Shown here: piece after piece, positions 1 to 9,289 of the stretch
How positions within the stretch are numbered: position 1 is the first letter of the stretch
How the letters are laid out: the number at the start of each line of letters is the position of its first letter
Notes under the pieces: model-generated
Seen by the model: the letters and a program-made list of their open reading frames with translations, nothing else
What the model was told of the DNA's origin: nothing
Databases searched by the model: none
From: Bradyrhizobium sp. ORS 278
Lineage (GTDB): Bacteria; Pseudomonadota; Alphaproteobacteria; Rhizobiales; Xanthobacteraceae
Direction: 5' to 3'
DNA length: 64,000 nt
NCBI RefSeq assembly: GCF_000026145.1
Contig: NC_009445.1
Coordinates: 6,230,501 to 6,294,500, forward strand
Position numbers and translations under genes: made by a program

Positions 1-381
1 ATGGGCCGCGCCGATGACGCGCCTTTCGGGATCGACGAACAGGATCGGCCCGCAATCCGCCGTGGTGACGCCGATCGCAAGGTTGGGCGTCGCGGTGACC
101 AGCGCGTCGGCCTTCGGCCTGGCGGCGCCGTCCCACGGCCCGGTCGCGACCACGACGTCAGGCGAATGGATCTGGTGCACGCTCAGGAAGTGCTCCGGCG
201 CGACGCCGAGTTGAGCCGCCATGCGGCGGCGGTTTTCGCGGACGCTGTCCGGCACGTCGTTCGATCCGAGCCCGCCATTGAGACCGGCATAGATGCCCTC
301 GGACACGCCACCCTCGCGAGTGAAGAACGCGTGGCGCAGGCCCGGAATGGCGGACATCACATCCGATGACAGCAGCATCAT
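1..381 (-). CDS. pgeF: Peptidoglycan editing factor PgeF / laccase-domain (YfiH family) protein, partial
   Basis: The N-terminal 127 residues are visible; the rest lies beyond the left edge. The frame reads [20 protein letters not shown] and contains the family landmarks: a VHQIHS segment near residue 70, the GVTTADCGP segment near residue 107, and an AAH that begins the usual AAHAGWRG block at the edge. The His and Cys of these motifs bind metal or act in catalysis in this purine-nucleoside phosphorylase/laccase-domain family, which removes misincorporated residues from peptidoglycan precursors. The ATG overlaps the stop of the upstream methyltransferase gene (ATGA), so it is translationally coupled in the lgt-midA-pgeF operon. 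Confidence 0.9.
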   Translation of the reverse strand, partial: MMLLSSDVMSAIPGLRHAFFTREGGVSEGIYAGLNGGLGSNDVPDSVRENRRRMAAQLGVAPEHFLSVHQIHSPDVVVATGPWDGAARPKADALVTATPNLAIGVTTADCGPILFVDPERRVIGAAH

Positions 382-1505
382 GCGCCTCCGGTCTTCTCGC
401 TGGTGTGCTCGTCGCTGATACCGGCGAGCACGGGAATCGACGGATCGGATACGCCGAGCACCTTGAACAGCGAGCCCATGCCGCCGCGGCCGCCGCTGGT
501 CAGCCGCTTCAAGCCGCTGGCGATATCCTCGGAGACCTCCGGCGAGGCCTTCTGCATCAGGGTCAGCGCGCGGGTCTCGATGCCGAGCCGCTGCAGGAAC
601 TCGCCTTGCGTGATCGGGCCGTGCACGCGCGCGCCGACCGCCTCCGCGGTGCGCGACAGCGCGTCGAAATCGACATGCGCGGTGATGTCGGCGAGGCCGG
701 GCGTCTTCAAGGGATCGGCGAAGCTGTGCCGGGCGATCGCCTGGAACGTATCGCCGACGTCGCTGCGGACATGGCCGTAGTCGATGATGACGGCGGCGCC
801 GCGCTGCTCGCGGAGACGGCGGGCGATCGCCATCATCTGGGTATCCGGCCGCCATTCGAAGATCGCGCCGGCCGGCGCCGCGCGCACCAGCGGCGACAGC
901 AACAGCTCGAAGCCCGGCGTCGGATCGGCGGCCGTGCCGTAGACGAAGTTCTCGTCATCGTCGAGCTCGACCACGCGCTCGTGCCAGCCGGTCTCGCGCC
1001 TCACCATCTGGTGCACCGGCAGCACGTCGAAATATTCGTTGGCGAAGATGACGCTCGGCCCCTCCGGCACCTCGTCGAAGCTGTCGTGCCAGGTGACGTT
1101 GCGCAGGCCGGTGAGCGTGGCCTTCTGTTTTTCCCGCAGCACCGGATTGATCTCGACCAGATGCACCGAGATGGTCTGGTACAGCGGCGGCAGCACGCGC
1201 AGCGCGCGCAGCGCATCCGACATCATGGTGCCGCGGCCGGGCCCGAGCTCGATCAGCCGGAACTGCTGCGGCGAGCCCGCCGCCTTCCAGATCGAGGCCG
1301 CCCACAGGCCGAGCAGCTCGCCGAACATCTGGCTCACTTCCGGCGCGGTGGTGAAATCGCCCTCGCGTCCGAGCGGATCGCGCGAGATGTAGTAGCCGTG
1401 CTCCGGATGCATCAGGCACAGCTCCATGTAGCGCCACACCGGCATCGGTCCGGACGCCTTGATCAGCCGCTTGATCTCGGGTTGGAGCGGAGAAGTTTCG
1501 ATCAC
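378..1505 (-). CDS. MidA/NDUFAF7-like SAM-dependent methyltransferase (DUF185)
   Basis: This 375-residue protein matches the class I methyltransferase family of mitochondrial NDUFAF7 (MidA), which methylates an arginine of a complex I subunit. The SAM-binding loop ELGPGRGT is at residues 86-93, preceded by the family block [15 protein letters not shown] at 49-63. No membrane segment is present, so a cytoplasmic enzyme is expected. The start overlaps the lgt stop by four bases and its stop overlaps pgeF by four, giving a tight three-gene minus-strand operon. The bacterial substrate is not proven; NuoD is an inference from the eukaryotic enzyme. Confidence 0.88.
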   Translation of the reverse strand: MIETSPLQPEIKRLIKASGPMPVWRYMELCLMHPEHGYYISRDPLGREGDFTTAPEVSQMFGELLGLWAASIWKAAGSPQQFRLIELGPGRGTMMSDALRALRVLPPLYQTISVHLVEINPVLREKQKATLTGLRNVTWHDSFDEVPEGPSVIFANEYFDVLPVHQMVRRETGWHERVVELDDDENFVYGTAADPTPGFELLLSPLVRAAPAGAIFEWRPDTQMMAIARRLREQRGAAVIIDYGHVRSDVGDTFQAIARHSFADPLKTPGLADITAHVDFDALSRTAEAVGARVHGPITQGEFLQRLGIETRALTLMQKASPEVSEDIASGLKRLTSGGRGGMGSLFKVLGVSDPSIPVLAGISDEHTSEKTGGA

Positions 1506-2359
1506 GGCTGGGCCTGCAGCGAGGGAGTGGCGTGATGGACCTCGGGCTGGCGCAACGCCCTGATCACCAGGATTGCACCGACGATCAGCATCGGCACCGA
1601 GAGCACCATGCCCATGGTGAGGCCGCGCCAGAGAAAGCCGAGTTGCACGTCGGGTTCGCGGAACAGCTCGCTGACGATACGCGCGATGCCGTAGAGGCCG
1701 ATGAAGCCGCCGAGGATCAGGCCCGGCCGCTTCAGCGCGCCGAAGCGGATCATGATGGCCAGCGCGATGAACAGCACGACGCCTTCGAGACCCGCTTCAT
1801 AGAGCTGGCTCGGATGACGCGGCAGATGGGTCGGATCGTGCGGGAAGATCATCGCCCAGGGCACGCTCGCATCGGCGGCGCGGCCCCACAATTCGCCATT
1901 GATGAAATTGGCGATGCGGCCGAGCAGCAGGCCGATCGGGGCCACCGCGGTGGTGATGTCGCCGAGCGACAGGATCGGCAGGCCGTTGCGGCGGGCGAAC
2001 CAGATCACCGCGACCACGCAGCCCATGAAGCCGCCATGGAACGACATGCCGCCGTTCCACAGCTGAAAGATCTCGAGCGGGTTCTTGATAAAGAACGGCA
2101 GATTATAGAACAGCACATAGCCGGTGCGGCCGCCCAGGATGATGCCGATCGTGGCCCACAGGATGAAGTCGTCGAGCTGGAGCAGCGAGATCGGCGCCGG
2201 GCCGCCCCACAGTCGGTCCTTCTTCAGCAGCGAGCGGGCGTAGAGCCAGCCGATCACGATGCCGCAGATATAGGCCAATGCGTACCAGCGGATCGCGAAC
2301 GGACCGATCGCGATCGCGACCGGGTCGAACACGGGAAAGTCGATGAGGAGAGGCGTCAT
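1502..2359 (-). CDS. lgt: Prolipoprotein diacylglyceryl transferase Lgt
   Basis: Lgt transfers diacylglycerol from phosphatidylglycerol to the lipobox cysteine of prolipoproteins in the inner membrane. The 285-residue product has about seven hydrophobic segments. It carries the family signature [14 protein letters not shown] at residues 147-160, the catalytic-region GGMSFHGG with His108, and HPSQLYEA further on. The length is normal. The ATG at 2357-2359 opens the operon, and the Shine-Dalgarno sequence is weak. Transcription diverges from ubiK across about 240 bp. Confidence 0.97.
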   Translation of the reverse strand: MTPLLIDFPVFDPVAIAIGPFAIRWYALAYICGIVIGWLYARSLLKKDRLWGGPAPISLLQLDDFILWATIGIILGGRTGYVLFYNLPFFIKNPLEIFQLWNGGMSFHGGFMGCVVAVIWFARRNGLPILSLGDITTAVAPIGLLLGRIANFINGELWGRAADASVPWAMIFPHDPTHLPRHPSQLYEAGLEGVVLFIALAIMIRFGALKRPGLILGGFIGLYGIARIVSELFREPDVQLGFLWRGLTMGMVLSVPMLIVGAILVIRALRQPEVHHATPSLQAQP

Positions 2360-2599
2360 TCACAGGCTTTCGTGGGCACGGCTTTCCGTTTCGGCAAGCA
2401 CGCAGGCGATGCGGGCTTTGAACGGACCCCGCCGCAGCGGCGTCGCGAGATCCTTCGGGGCCGCTCATACAGCGCGGCGAACCGGCCTCACAAGTACGAT
2501 GACAAGGAAACCGAGGCGTGACAAGACGAGCCCATCTTGAAGCCGGCGGGCCGGATCGCCATTGTGTGATCGCGCGCGTCGCGCCAGCGGAGTTTGACC

Positions 2600-2890
2600 A
2601 TGACCCAGACCAACAACCGGTTTTTCGACGAGATCGGCCGCCTGATGAACGACGCCGCCGGCGCCGCCCAGGGCATGAAGCGCGAGGTCGATTCCGTGAT
2701 CCGCAACCAGGCCGAAAAGATCCTGAACGATCTGGACATCGTGAAGCGCGAGGAGTTCGAGGCGGTCAAGGACATGGCCCGGCTCGCCCGCGAGGAGAAC
2801 GAGGCGCTGAAGGCCCGGATCGCGGCGCTGGAGGCCCGACTGGGCGGGGCGGCCGGCGGTCAGCCGGGCACCGGCAACGCGGACGGTTGA
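2600..2890 (+). CDS. ubiK: Accessory factor UbiK family protein (BMFP domain)
   Basis: A 96-residue protein beginning MTQTNNRFFDEIGRL, with an amphipathic N-terminal helix and a charged coiled coil (about residues 50-85, ALKARIAALEARL). This is the layout of UbiK/YqiC, an oligomeric accessory protein that helps assemble the ubiquinone-biosynthesis complex and binds membranes. The ATG at 2600 is preferred over an in-frame TTG two codons upstream because GCGGAG sits 8 bases before it. Short length and composition are typical of the family. Confidence 0.85.
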   Translation: MTQTNNRFFDEIGRLMNDAAGAAQGMKREVDSVIRNQAEKILNDLDIVKREEFEAVKDMARLAREENEALKARIAALEARLGGAAGGQPGTGNADG

Positions 2891-3079
2891 GGCCGGGCGG
2901 ACCGCACCGGGGCGGGTGGATGGGGCCGCCGGCCCCTTCATTTCCTTGTCATTTCCCGGGTTTGCCGCTAGAACGCCGCCACGTCCGCGGCCCCCGCACC
3001 CCTGGAGGCTTGCCGAAGGGACGTCCAGCAACGGGCCGCATTGCGGCCTTTAACTTTTTAAAACAAGGACTTGAGCAAG

Positions 3080-3787
3080 ATGGCGACCGTCAGAGAACTG
3101 AAGGCGACCGCCCGTCCGTCAGTCGGCAAGGGGGCCGCACGGGCAGAGCGTCGCGCCGGGAGAGTGCCCGGAGTGATTTATGGAGACAACCAGCCCCCGC
3201 TGCCGATCTCGGTGGAAGACCGCGAGTTGCGCCAGCGCATCCTCGCCGGCCGGTTTCTGACCACGATCTTCGACGTCACCCTCGACGGCAAGAAGCACCG
3301 GGTGATCCCGCGCGACTTCCATCTCGATCCGGTCAAGGACTTCCCGATCCACGTCGACTTCATGCGGCTCGGCCAGGGCGCGACCATCCGCGTCAGCGTG
3401 CCGCTGCACGTGGTCGGCTCGGAAGGCTCGCCGGGGGTGAAGCGTGGCGGCACGGTCAACATCGTGACCCACACGCTCGAGCTCGAGTGCCTCGCGGAGA
3501 ACATCCCGCAGTTCATCGAGGCCGATGTCAGCGCGCTGGAAATCAACCACTCGCTGCACGTCTCCGACGTCAAGCTGCCGACCGGCGTGAAGACGCTGTC
3601 GCGTGGTGAGGACGCGACCCTCGTGACCATCGTGCCGCCGTCGGGCTATGGTGAGGAGCAGAAGGCCGCCGCTGGCGCTGCCGCGGCCCCGGCCGCTGCC
3701 GCCGCTCCGGCCGCCGGTGCCAAGGCTCCCGCTGCCGCTGCGAAGGCCCCTGCTGCCGCGGCCAAGGCCCCCGAGAAGAAGAAGTAA
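3080..3787 (+). CDS. rplY: 50S ribosomal protein L25/general stress protein Ctc
   Basis: This binds 5S rRNA in the large ribosomal subunit. The 235-residue protein has the L25 domain at about residues 1-95 (VPGVIYG near 32-38), the beta-rich TL5/Ctc C-terminal domain at about 100-190, and an Ala/Pro/Lys-rich tail ending in KKK, as in many alphaproteobacterial homologues. The start is the ATG preceded by AAGGAC at 3065-3070; an in-frame TTG three codons upstream is a poorer choice. It is followed by pth, a common pairing. Confidence 0.95.
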   Translation: MATVRELKATARPSVGKGAARAERRAGRVPGVIYGDNQPPLPISVEDRELRQRILAGRFLTTIFDVTLDGKKHRVIPRDFHLDPVKDFPIHVDFMRLGQGATIRVSVPLHVVGSEGSPGVKRGGTVNIVTHTLELECLAENIPQFIEADVSALEINHSLHVSDVKLPTGVKTLSRGEDATLVTIVPPSGYGEEQKAAAGAAAAPAAAAAPAAGAKAPAAAAKAPAAAAKAPEKKK

Positions 3788-3859
3788 GCCGATCCACTGT
3801 CGGAGCGCGCGGGCAGTCCCCGTGCGCTCCGCAGCGACGGCAGGTCCCGGTCCCGCGCC

Positions 3860-4465
3860 ATGCTGCTGTTCGTCGGTCTCGGCAATCCCGGCGCGAAATA
3901 TTCGCGCAACCGGCACAATATCGGCTTCATGGCCGTGGACGAGATTTCTCGACGCCACCGCTTCTCGCCGTGGCGCCGCAGGTTTCAGGGCGAGACCTCG
4001 GAAGGCACGCTCGACAGCGAGCGCGTCATTCTGCTGAAGCCCACGACCTATATGAACGAATCCGGCCGTGCCGTGCAGGAAGCGGCTAGCTTCTTCAAGC
4101 TCGGCGTCGGCGACGTCACCGTGTTTCAGGACGAGCTCGAGCTTGCCCCGGGCAAGCTGCGCGTGAAGGTCGGCGGCGGCATCGCGGGCCACAACGGGCT
4201 GCGTTCGATCTCGGCGCATCTCGGCAACGACTACCGCCGCGTCCGCCTCGGCATCGGCCATCCCGGCGTCAAGGAGCTGGTGCACGGCCACGTGCTGTCG
4301 GACTTCGCCAAGAGCGAGATGCCCTGGGTCGAGGCGCTGTGCGAGGCGGTGGCCGACAACGCGGAATTGCTGACCGGCAAGCGCGACTCCACCTTCGCCA
4401 ACAAGGTGCATCTGGCGCTGCAGGCCAAGGGTTTTCTGGACAAGGGCGACGCCGGCGCCGCGTGA
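3860..4465 (+). CDS. pth: Peptidyl-tRNA hydrolase
   Basis: Pth releases tRNA from peptidyl-tRNA that drops off ribosomes. The 201-residue protein starts [20 protein letters not shown]. His19 in NRHNIGF is the catalytic histidine. [10 protein letters not shown] and the [13 protein letters not shown] block supply the conserved asparagines that bind the substrate. The start ATG has no strong Shine-Dalgarno but begins exactly at the conserved N-terminal strand. It lies 72 bases after rplY and just before ychF, a common order in this group. Confidence 0.97.
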   Translation: MLLFVGLGNPGAKYSRNRHNIGFMAVDEISRRHRFSPWRRRFQGETSEGTLDSERVILLKPTTYMNESGRAVQEAASFFKLGVGDVTVFQDELELAPGKLRVKVGGGIAGHNGLRSISAHLGNDYRRVRLGIGHPGVKELVHGHVLSDFAKSEMPWVEALCEAVADNAELLTGKRDSTFANKVHLALQAKGFLDKGDAGAA

Positions 4466-4505
4466 GGCGCGCGCGACGTCGCCGTGAGAGGATGCGAGAC
4501 GGGTC

Positions 4506-5603
4506 ATGGGATTCAAATGCGGGATCGTCGGTCTGCCCAACGTCGGCAAGTCGACGCTGTTCAACGCGCTGACGGAGACGGCGGCGGCGCAGGCGGCGAA
4601 CTATCCGTTCTGCACCATCGAGCCGAATGTCGGCGAGGTCGCCGTGCCCGATCCCCGGCTGGAAAAGCTTGCGGCGATCGCCAAGTCCGGCCAGATCATT
4701 CCGACCAGGCTGACCTTCGTCGACATCGCGGGCCTGGTGCGGGGCGCCTCCAAGGGTGAAGGCCTGGGCAACCAGTTCCTCGCCAACATTCGCGAGGTCG
4801 ACGCGATCGCGCATGTCGTGCGCTGCTTCGAGGATTCCGACATCACCCATGTCGAGGGCAAGATCGCCCCGTTGGCCGACATCGAGACTATCGAGACCGA
4901 GCTGATGCTGGCCGATCTCGACAGCCTCGAGAAGCGGGTCGACAATCTGGCGAAGAAGGCCAAGGGCGGCGACAAGGACGCCAAGGAGCAGCACGATCTC
5001 GTCACCCGCGCGCTGGTGCTGCTGCGCGACGGCAAGCCGGCGCGGCTGCTCGAGCGCAAGCCCGAGGAGGAGCGCGCCTTCGGCATGCTCGGACTCTTGA
5101 GCTCAAAGCCGGTGCTGTACGTCTGCAACGTCGAGGAAGGCTCGGCCAAGGACGGCAACAGCTTCTCGCAGGCGGTGTTCGCCCGCGCCAAGGAGGAAGG
5201 CGCGATCGCGGTGGTGATCTCGGCCAAGATCGAGTCGGAGATCGCGACCCTGTCGCGCGAGGAGCGCGTCGATTTTCTCGAGACGCTCGGGCTCGAAGAG
5301 GCCGGCCTCGACCGGCTGATCCGCGCCGGCTATCAGCTGCTCGACCTCATCACCTACTTCACCGTCGGCCCGAAGGAGGCCCGCGCCTGGACCATCCATC
5401 GCGGCACCAAGGCGCCGGCGGCGGCGGGCGTCATTCACACCGATTTCGAGAAGGGCTTCATCCGCGCCGAGACCATCGCCTATGCAGACTACGTCGCGCT
5501 CGGCGGCGAGGCGGGCGCGCGCGAGGGCGGCAAGCTCAGGCTCGAGGGCAAGGAGTATGTCGTCGCCGACGGCGACGTGATGCACTTCCGCTTCAACAAT
5601 TAG
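4506..5603 (+). CDS. ychF: Redox-regulated ATPase YchF (Obg-like)
   Basis: A 365-residue P-loop protein of the OLA1/YchF family, which binds ATP rather than GTP and associates with ribosomes. The P-loop GLPNVGKS is at residues 9-16. The switch region [20 protein letters not shown] follows, then a coiled-coil insertion (about 130-200) and a C-terminal TGS-like domain (about 280-365, ending in [10 protein letters not shown]). Length and termini match the family. It is 40 bases downstream of pth and probably cotranscribed. Confidence 0.97.
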   Translation: MGFKCGIVGLPNVGKSTLFNALTETAAAQAANYPFCTIEPNVGEVAVPDPRLEKLAAIAKSGQIIPTRLTFVDIAGLVRGASKGEGLGNQFLANIREVDAIAHVVRCFEDSDITHVEGKIAPLADIETIETELMLADLDSLEKRVDNLAKKAKGGDKDAKEQHDLVTRALVLLRDGKPARLLERKPEEERAFGMLGLLSSKPVLYVCNVEEGSAKDGNSFSQAVFARAKEEGAIAVVISAKIESEIATLSREERVDFLETLGLEEAGLDRLIRAGYQLLDLITYFTVGPKEARAWTIHRGTKAPAAAGVIHTDFEKGFIRAETIAYADYVALGGEAGAREGGKLRLEGKEYVVADGDVMHFRFNN

Positions 5604-5632
5604 CGGCGCCGGACTTTGAGGCGAGGGGCGGA

Positions 5633-5923
5633 CTACATCCGCCCCTGCTCGCGGATCGCGCCGAGATGCTCGTTGATGCGGAAGACGATCAGCACGAACT
5701 CGGCGACGATGCGCGACAGCACCATGCCGACGATGATGCCGGCGAGCGACGAGAGCAGCAGCAGGAAGCCGCCGAACGGGCTGATCGCCATCTCGGCAAG
5801 CCCGGTGAAGACACCGCGGATTCCCCAGAGGATGACGAGGGCAATGACGAGCCAATAGAACGTCTTGATAATGGTGGGCGTGATGAAGCGGTCCCACTGG
5901 AACAAATCGCGAAATTCCAACAT
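5633..5923 (-). CDS. DUF4282 domain-containing small membrane protein
   Basis: The start is set at MLEFRDLFQWDRFITP because the family motif DLFxWDRFITP sits right at the N-terminus; the open frame extends upstream but has no similar character. The 96-residue product has two hydrophobic helices (about residues 18-42 and 52-80) and a charged tail. It is likely an inner-membrane protein of unknown function. It converges on ychF with 29 bases between the two stops. Confidence 0.8.
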   Translation of the reverse strand: MLEFRDLFQWDRFITPTIIKTFYWLVIALVILWGIRGVFTGLAEMAISPFGGFLLLLSSLAGIIVGMVLSRIVAEFVLIVFRINEHLGAIREQGRM

Positions 5924-6145
5924 CCTGATCCCCCGGCAAAGTCCCGAATCGCAACGCACATCCGTCTTTAAGTCCTGCGCAAATCCAGCACCAGACGACA
6001 TCACCGGCGGCAGCCATCGATCGCGGTATGCGGCGCCTTCTGGCGCTCTCGTGCGACCGGATCGGACGTCAGCCATGCGAGCGGTCTGGTTGTGATTGCT
6101 GCAAAGTGCGGCCACAATCAGGCTTCTTTCAGCCATTCCGATCCC

Positions 6146-6598
6146 ATGACCCTCACCTTCGAAGATTTTCCCCCCGGCCCTTTCGGCAGCTTCGGCCCGC
6201 GCCACGTCACCCGCGACGAGATCATCGCATTCGCGTCCGAGTTCGATCCGCAGCCCATGCATGTCGATGAAGACGCCGCCAAACAGTCGATGCTCCGGGG
6301 CCTCTCAGGCTCCGGCTGGCACCTCTGCTCGGTGATGATGCGAATGATGTTCGATGGCTTCATCGGCCGCACCGCTTCGCTCGGCTCGCCCGGTGTCAAC
6401 GAGGTGCGCTGGCTGTCGCCGCTGCGGCCCGATGACGCGCTGATGCTCGATGTCGAGGTGGTGGAGGCGCGCGTGTCGCGGAGCCGGCCGGCGACGGGGA
6501 TCGTTACGTTCAAATGCAGCGTGCGCAATGCGGCTGGCGAGAAGCTCTGCGAGATGGTGTCGCCGATCATCGTCGAGCGGCGTGGGGAGGCGGGCTGA
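6146..6598 (+). CDS. MaoC family dehydratase (first of a tandem pair)
   Basis: A 150-residue single hot-dog domain protein, like (R)-specific enoyl-CoA hydratases. The catalytic-region pattern FASEFDPQPMHVDEDAA at residues 29-45 contains the Asp34/His39 pair expected of MaoC-type hydratases. The ATG at 6146 begins the conserved TFEDFPPG; upstream in-frame GTG/TTG codons lack similarity. Its stop overlaps the start of a paralogue (TGATG), so the two are cotranslated and may form a heterodimer. The substrate is unknown. Confidence 0.88.
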   Translation: MTLTFEDFPPGPFGSFGPRHVTRDEIIAFASEFDPQPMHVDEDAAKQSMLRGLSGSGWHLCSVMMRMMFDGFIGRTASLGSPGVNEVRWLSPLRPDDALMLDVEVVEARVSRSRPATGIVTFKCSVRNAAGEKLCEMVSPIIVERRGEAG

Positions 6599-7077
6599 TG
6601 CGCTTCTTCGAGGATCTTCAGGTCGGCCAGCGCCGCGAGCTCGGCGCCTACACGTTCACGGCTGAGGAGATCAAACGCTTCGCCGCGCAGTTCGATCCGC
6701 AGCGCTTTCATCTCGATGAGGAGGAAGGCCGCAATTCGCTGTTCGGCGGGCTCGCCGCCTCGGGCTGGCATGTCGGCTCCGTCTGCATGAAGCTGATCGT
6801 CGCGGACAATCAGCGTCTCGCCGAGCTCGCCCGCGCGCGCGGCGAGACGGTCGTGCTGGGCGGACCGTCGCCAGGATTCCGCGAGCTGCGCTGGATCAGA
6901 CCCGTTCTTGCGGGCGATACGATCACCTTTTCGAGCGAGATTGATTCGCTCCGCGCCTCCGCCTCGCGCCCGCAATGGGGCATCCTGCAAGCGCGCAACA
7001 GCGGCCATAATCAACGCGGCGAGTTGGTGTTTTCCGTGCTCGCATCGGTGTTTGTGCCACGACGACACACGGGTTGA
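6598..7077 (+). CDS. MaoC family dehydratase (second of a tandem pair)
   Basis: A 159-residue paralogue of the preceding gene. It has RFFEDLQVGQ at the start and AQFDPQRFHLDEEE at residues 30-43, with the conserved Asp33/His38. The GLAASGWH motif is shared with the first copy (GLSGSGWH). The ATG overlaps the previous stop by one base. Such MaoC pairs occur in Bradyrhizobium without a clear pathway link; no acyl-CoA dehydrogenase or ligase is adjacent here. Confidence 0.88.
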   Translation: MRFFEDLQVGQRRELGAYTFTAEEIKRFAAQFDPQRFHLDEEEGRNSLFGGLAASGWHVGSVCMKLIVADNQRLAELARARGETVVLGGPSPGFRELRWIRPVLAGDTITFSSEIDSLRASASRPQWGILQARNSGHNQRGELVFSVLASVFVPRRHTG

Positions 7078-7112
7078 GGCGAAAAGGTCACGTCGCCCAG
7101 GATTGTCTTCCC

Positions 7113-7137
7113 GGAACCAACATCGCGCTAACGCATT
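7113..7137 (+). promoter_or_regulatory. Possible EcfG-type (general stress) promoter
   Basis: GGAAC at 7113-7117 is followed 16 bases later by CATT at 7134-7137, about 41 bases before the small ORF at 7178. The alphaproteobacterial EcfG consensus is GGAAC-N16/17-CGTT, so one base of the -10 element deviates. This is a weak, inference-only call. Confidence 0.3.
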
Positions 7138-7177
7138 CTGAACCCGGACTCTATAAGACAGCCAACCAGGGATCAGG

Positions 7178-7336
7178 ATGTGGGGGATGAGTATGGCAGA
7201 TCGCGGTGGTCTGAAACTCCTCGGCTTTATCTTTGCCAGCGTGACGCTCGCGGTGATGCTCGCGACGGGAATGGTCGTTAAGGGCTATGCCGATGGCTCT
7301 TATACGCTCGAGACGTCGGCCTCGGTCAACGAGTGA
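7178..7336 (+). CDS. Small single-pass membrane protein, unknown function
   Basis: A 52-codon frame beginning MWGMSMADRGGLKLLGFIF, with one hydrophobic helix (about residues 12-35) and a short polar tail ending VNE. A ribosome-binding AGGGA (7168-7172) lies 5 bases before the ATG; two further in-frame ATGs (7187, 7193) are possible starts. It stands alone after the MaoC pair and is preceded by a possible EcfG-like promoter. Function unknown; a conserved rhizobial small protein is plausible but was not checked. Confidence 0.6.
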   Translation: MWGMSMADRGGLKLLGFIFASVTLAVMLATGMVVKGYADGSYTLETSASVNE

Positions 7337-7578
7337 TCGATTAAGCAGTCGTTAACGGCGGGGCGCGGTGTCGCCGCTCTTCCGCGATCTGGCGGCTTCA
7401 GATGAGCACCATGACCGCCATTCGCTCGGTGTCGTCCGGCCTTTGTTTCCATCAAGTTCCCCCCAGACGCAACCAGCCCGTGAGACCGTAAAATCGCACG
7501 GGCACGATTCGGTCGCAGGGCCGTCACGGCCCGTTCAGGCACATAGCCTGTCGCTCCACAGCGCCTGTCGCCCACAGC

Positions 7579-7610
7579 AAAACCGCCACGCGATGACTCG
7601 CGCGGCGGTT
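7579..7610 (-). terminator. Rho-independent terminator
   Basis: AACCGCC (7581-7587) pairs with GGCGGTT (7604-7610), and the pairing continues inward for several bases with one mismatch. Read on the minus strand, the hairpin is followed by TTTT. It lies 25 bases beyond the stop of the minus-strand gene ending at 7635. Confidence 0.7.
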
Positions 7611-7634
7611 CACCTCAACAACAAAGCGGAATGA

Positions 7635-8048
7635 TCAGGTGCTACGCAGACCGTCGGCGGCGCGTTTCCACTGGGTCACGTTCTCGGCGATGGCCCGGGT
7701 CGACTTCATCGCAGCCTGGCTGAGCTGGGCGTAGCTCGCGATCTCGCGCTGCACCCGCTGGCCCTCGGCATGCAGCAGCTCCCGCAAGCTCTCGAGCTCC
7801 CCGATCAGGTTCTCGATCTCCGACAGCGAGGTGCCGGCCACACGCTGGATCAGCGAAGTCACGCTGTTGACCGCCGCATCGGCATCGATCGCGGCCTCAG
7901 CCGTCGCGGCGGCATTCGGCCGGCGCAGATAGGCGATATCATTACGCACGAAATCACGAATGCCGGCTTCGACCTCCGAGACCGCAGCGAGATCCGTATC
8001 CAGCTCGGTTTCAGTTCCATCGATCTTGTCCGGACGAATGACATTCAT
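7635..8048 (-). CDS. Hypothetical coiled-coil protein
   Basis: The 137-residue protein begins MNVIRPDKIDGTETELD. It has no signal peptide or membrane segment and is largely helical, with heptad-like Leu/Ile/Val spacing at about residues 75-125 (LSEIENLIGELESLRELLHAEG). A terminator follows its stop and the upstream region is non-coding, so it is likely monocistronic. I do not recognise the family. Codon use fits the genome, which supports it being real. Confidence 0.65.
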   Translation of the reverse strand: MNVIRPDKIDGTETELDTDLAAVSEVEAGIRDFVRNDIAYLRRPNAAATAEAAIDADAAVNSVTSLIQRVAGTSLSEIENLIGELESLRELLHAEGQRVQREIASYAQLSQAAMKSTRAIAENVTQWKRAADGLRST

Positions 8049-8200
8049 CGGCTATTTCCTCAGTTCGCGTTCAAGCGAGCGCGGTGTCCCCGCACGACGA
8101 AATTCTCAAAGCCTATCAGTGCGGCCAAATTAGGCCGCAACGCGGCGAAGCTGCGGCGAGGGTTCGATCATTCGTGGCAGGCAGCCACATTTCATTAACC

Positions 8201-9148
8201 TTACCAGCTGCGCTTGAAGCCCGCTGAAATGCTCTTGCTGGTGCTGCCTTGCGCGGTCTCGCTGACCGAGCCGGACACCGTCAGTCCATCGCTAAGCTTC
8301 TGCTCGGCGCCGAGCTTGCGCAGCCATTTCTCATCGCTCGACGACAAGGTCTGGCCAGCCGTTACGCTGGTGCCCGTGTCGCCGATCGAGAGCCGCGCGG
8401 ATTGCTCGGTATCGAAGCTGCGACTCGTCTTGGCCGCCCCTCCCGGGATCGGCACCACACCTTGCTGCGTGACGTTGTAGCCATTCTGCAGAGTGAGATT
8501 GTAATGATCGATCGGCACCGCCTTGGTGATCGTCGTCCCGAGGCGGCCCTGATCCGAGCCGGGATCGACCCGAGCCTCGATCGCCGTCTTGTCCCATATC
8601 GAGCCGGCCCCAGGTGCCGTCACCGCAGCCCAGGCTGAGCCTCCGGATTGCGGCGTGCTGCCGCCATTCTCCGCCTTCTCCGCGAGCAATTCCGACATCG
8701 TGGTGGGCTGCCGCGCGACTGTCATATCGGCACCGACGCGGGCATCCCAGAACGGCGACACCGCCTGTTTGACCGAGACGCCGGAGGCGAGACTGCCCTT
8801 GTTCTGGTTCGACCAGTCGAGCGCCGCCGCCTTCTCGGCGGCCGCCTTGCGCTTCGCCGCGGCAGCGGCTTCGGGGCGATCGAGGAAGGTCAACTCGTCG
8901 ATCGCAAGCTGGCTCCAATCGAGCTTGTCGACATCGATCCCCTTCATCGGATCGGCTGCGGCGGACTGATCCTCAGCCTCGTCCGCATCAGCGTCTTGCG
9001 AGGGCGCGATCTGCTGCCAGGGTGCGATCTGCATCGGTTGCGGCGCCTGGATCAGCGTCTGGCCATTCAGCGTCTGGCTATGCGCAGCGGACGTAAGAAG
9101 TTCGAAGCCGGCTACAACAAAAGCCAGCGCGCAACCATTCGATATCAT
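8201..9148 (-). CDS. Hypothetical exported protein with beta-rich C-terminus
   Basis: The start is set at MISNGCALAFVVAGFELL, which gives a signal peptide cleavable near AHS-QTL; the open frame runs 37 codons further upstream but starts with TTG and loses the N-terminal signal. The 315-residue product has a Gln/Pro-rich then acidic, Ala/Lys-rich linker (about residues 25-130). Its C-terminal half has alternating Ser/Thr/Gly strands and ends in an aromatic Trp, as in outer-membrane beta-barrels. No known domain was recognised. It could be a periplasmic or outer-membrane protein. Confidence 0.65.
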   Translation of the reverse strand: MISNGCALAFVVAGFELLTSAAHSQTLNGQTLIQAPQPMQIAPWQQIAPSQDADADEAEDQSAAADPMKGIDVDKLDWSQLAIDELTFLDRPEAAAAAKRKAAAEKAAALDWSNQNKGSLASGVSVKQAVSPFWDARVGADMTVARQPTTMSELLAEKAENGGSTPQSGGSAWAAVTAPGAGSIWDKTAIEARVDPGSDQGRLGTTITKAVPIDHYNLTLQNGYNVTQQGVVPIPGGAAKTSRSFDTEQSARLSIGDTGTSVTAGQTLSSSDEKWLRKLGAEQKLSDGLTVSGSVSETAQGSTSKSISAGFKRSW

Positions 9149-9289
9149 GAGAGCAACCCCCGTCGCCCGACTTGCTCGCCGGAATATGGTGGAATCTTGG
9201 CGCAAAATTATGACCGCGTCAGTCACGATGTTTTGGGTTGTGAGCAACAGCACGCGCAACTCTTGGCATCAGTCCGCGATACGGTTGAT

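Noticed and set aside
366..1535. 389-codon plus-strand frame over the midA-like gene
   Set aside because: It is the reverse complement of a gene with recognisable SAM-binding motifs and is Arg/Ala/His-rich without any domain.
3119..4564. 481-codon minus-strand frame over rplY and pth
   Set aside because: It overlaps two well-identified plus-strand genes and has the composition of a shadow frame.
7341..7355. TTAA-N7-TTAA (CtrA-like) site after the small membrane gene
   Set aside because: It lies 4 bases downstream of a stop codon and between genes that end towards it, so it does not sit in a promoter.
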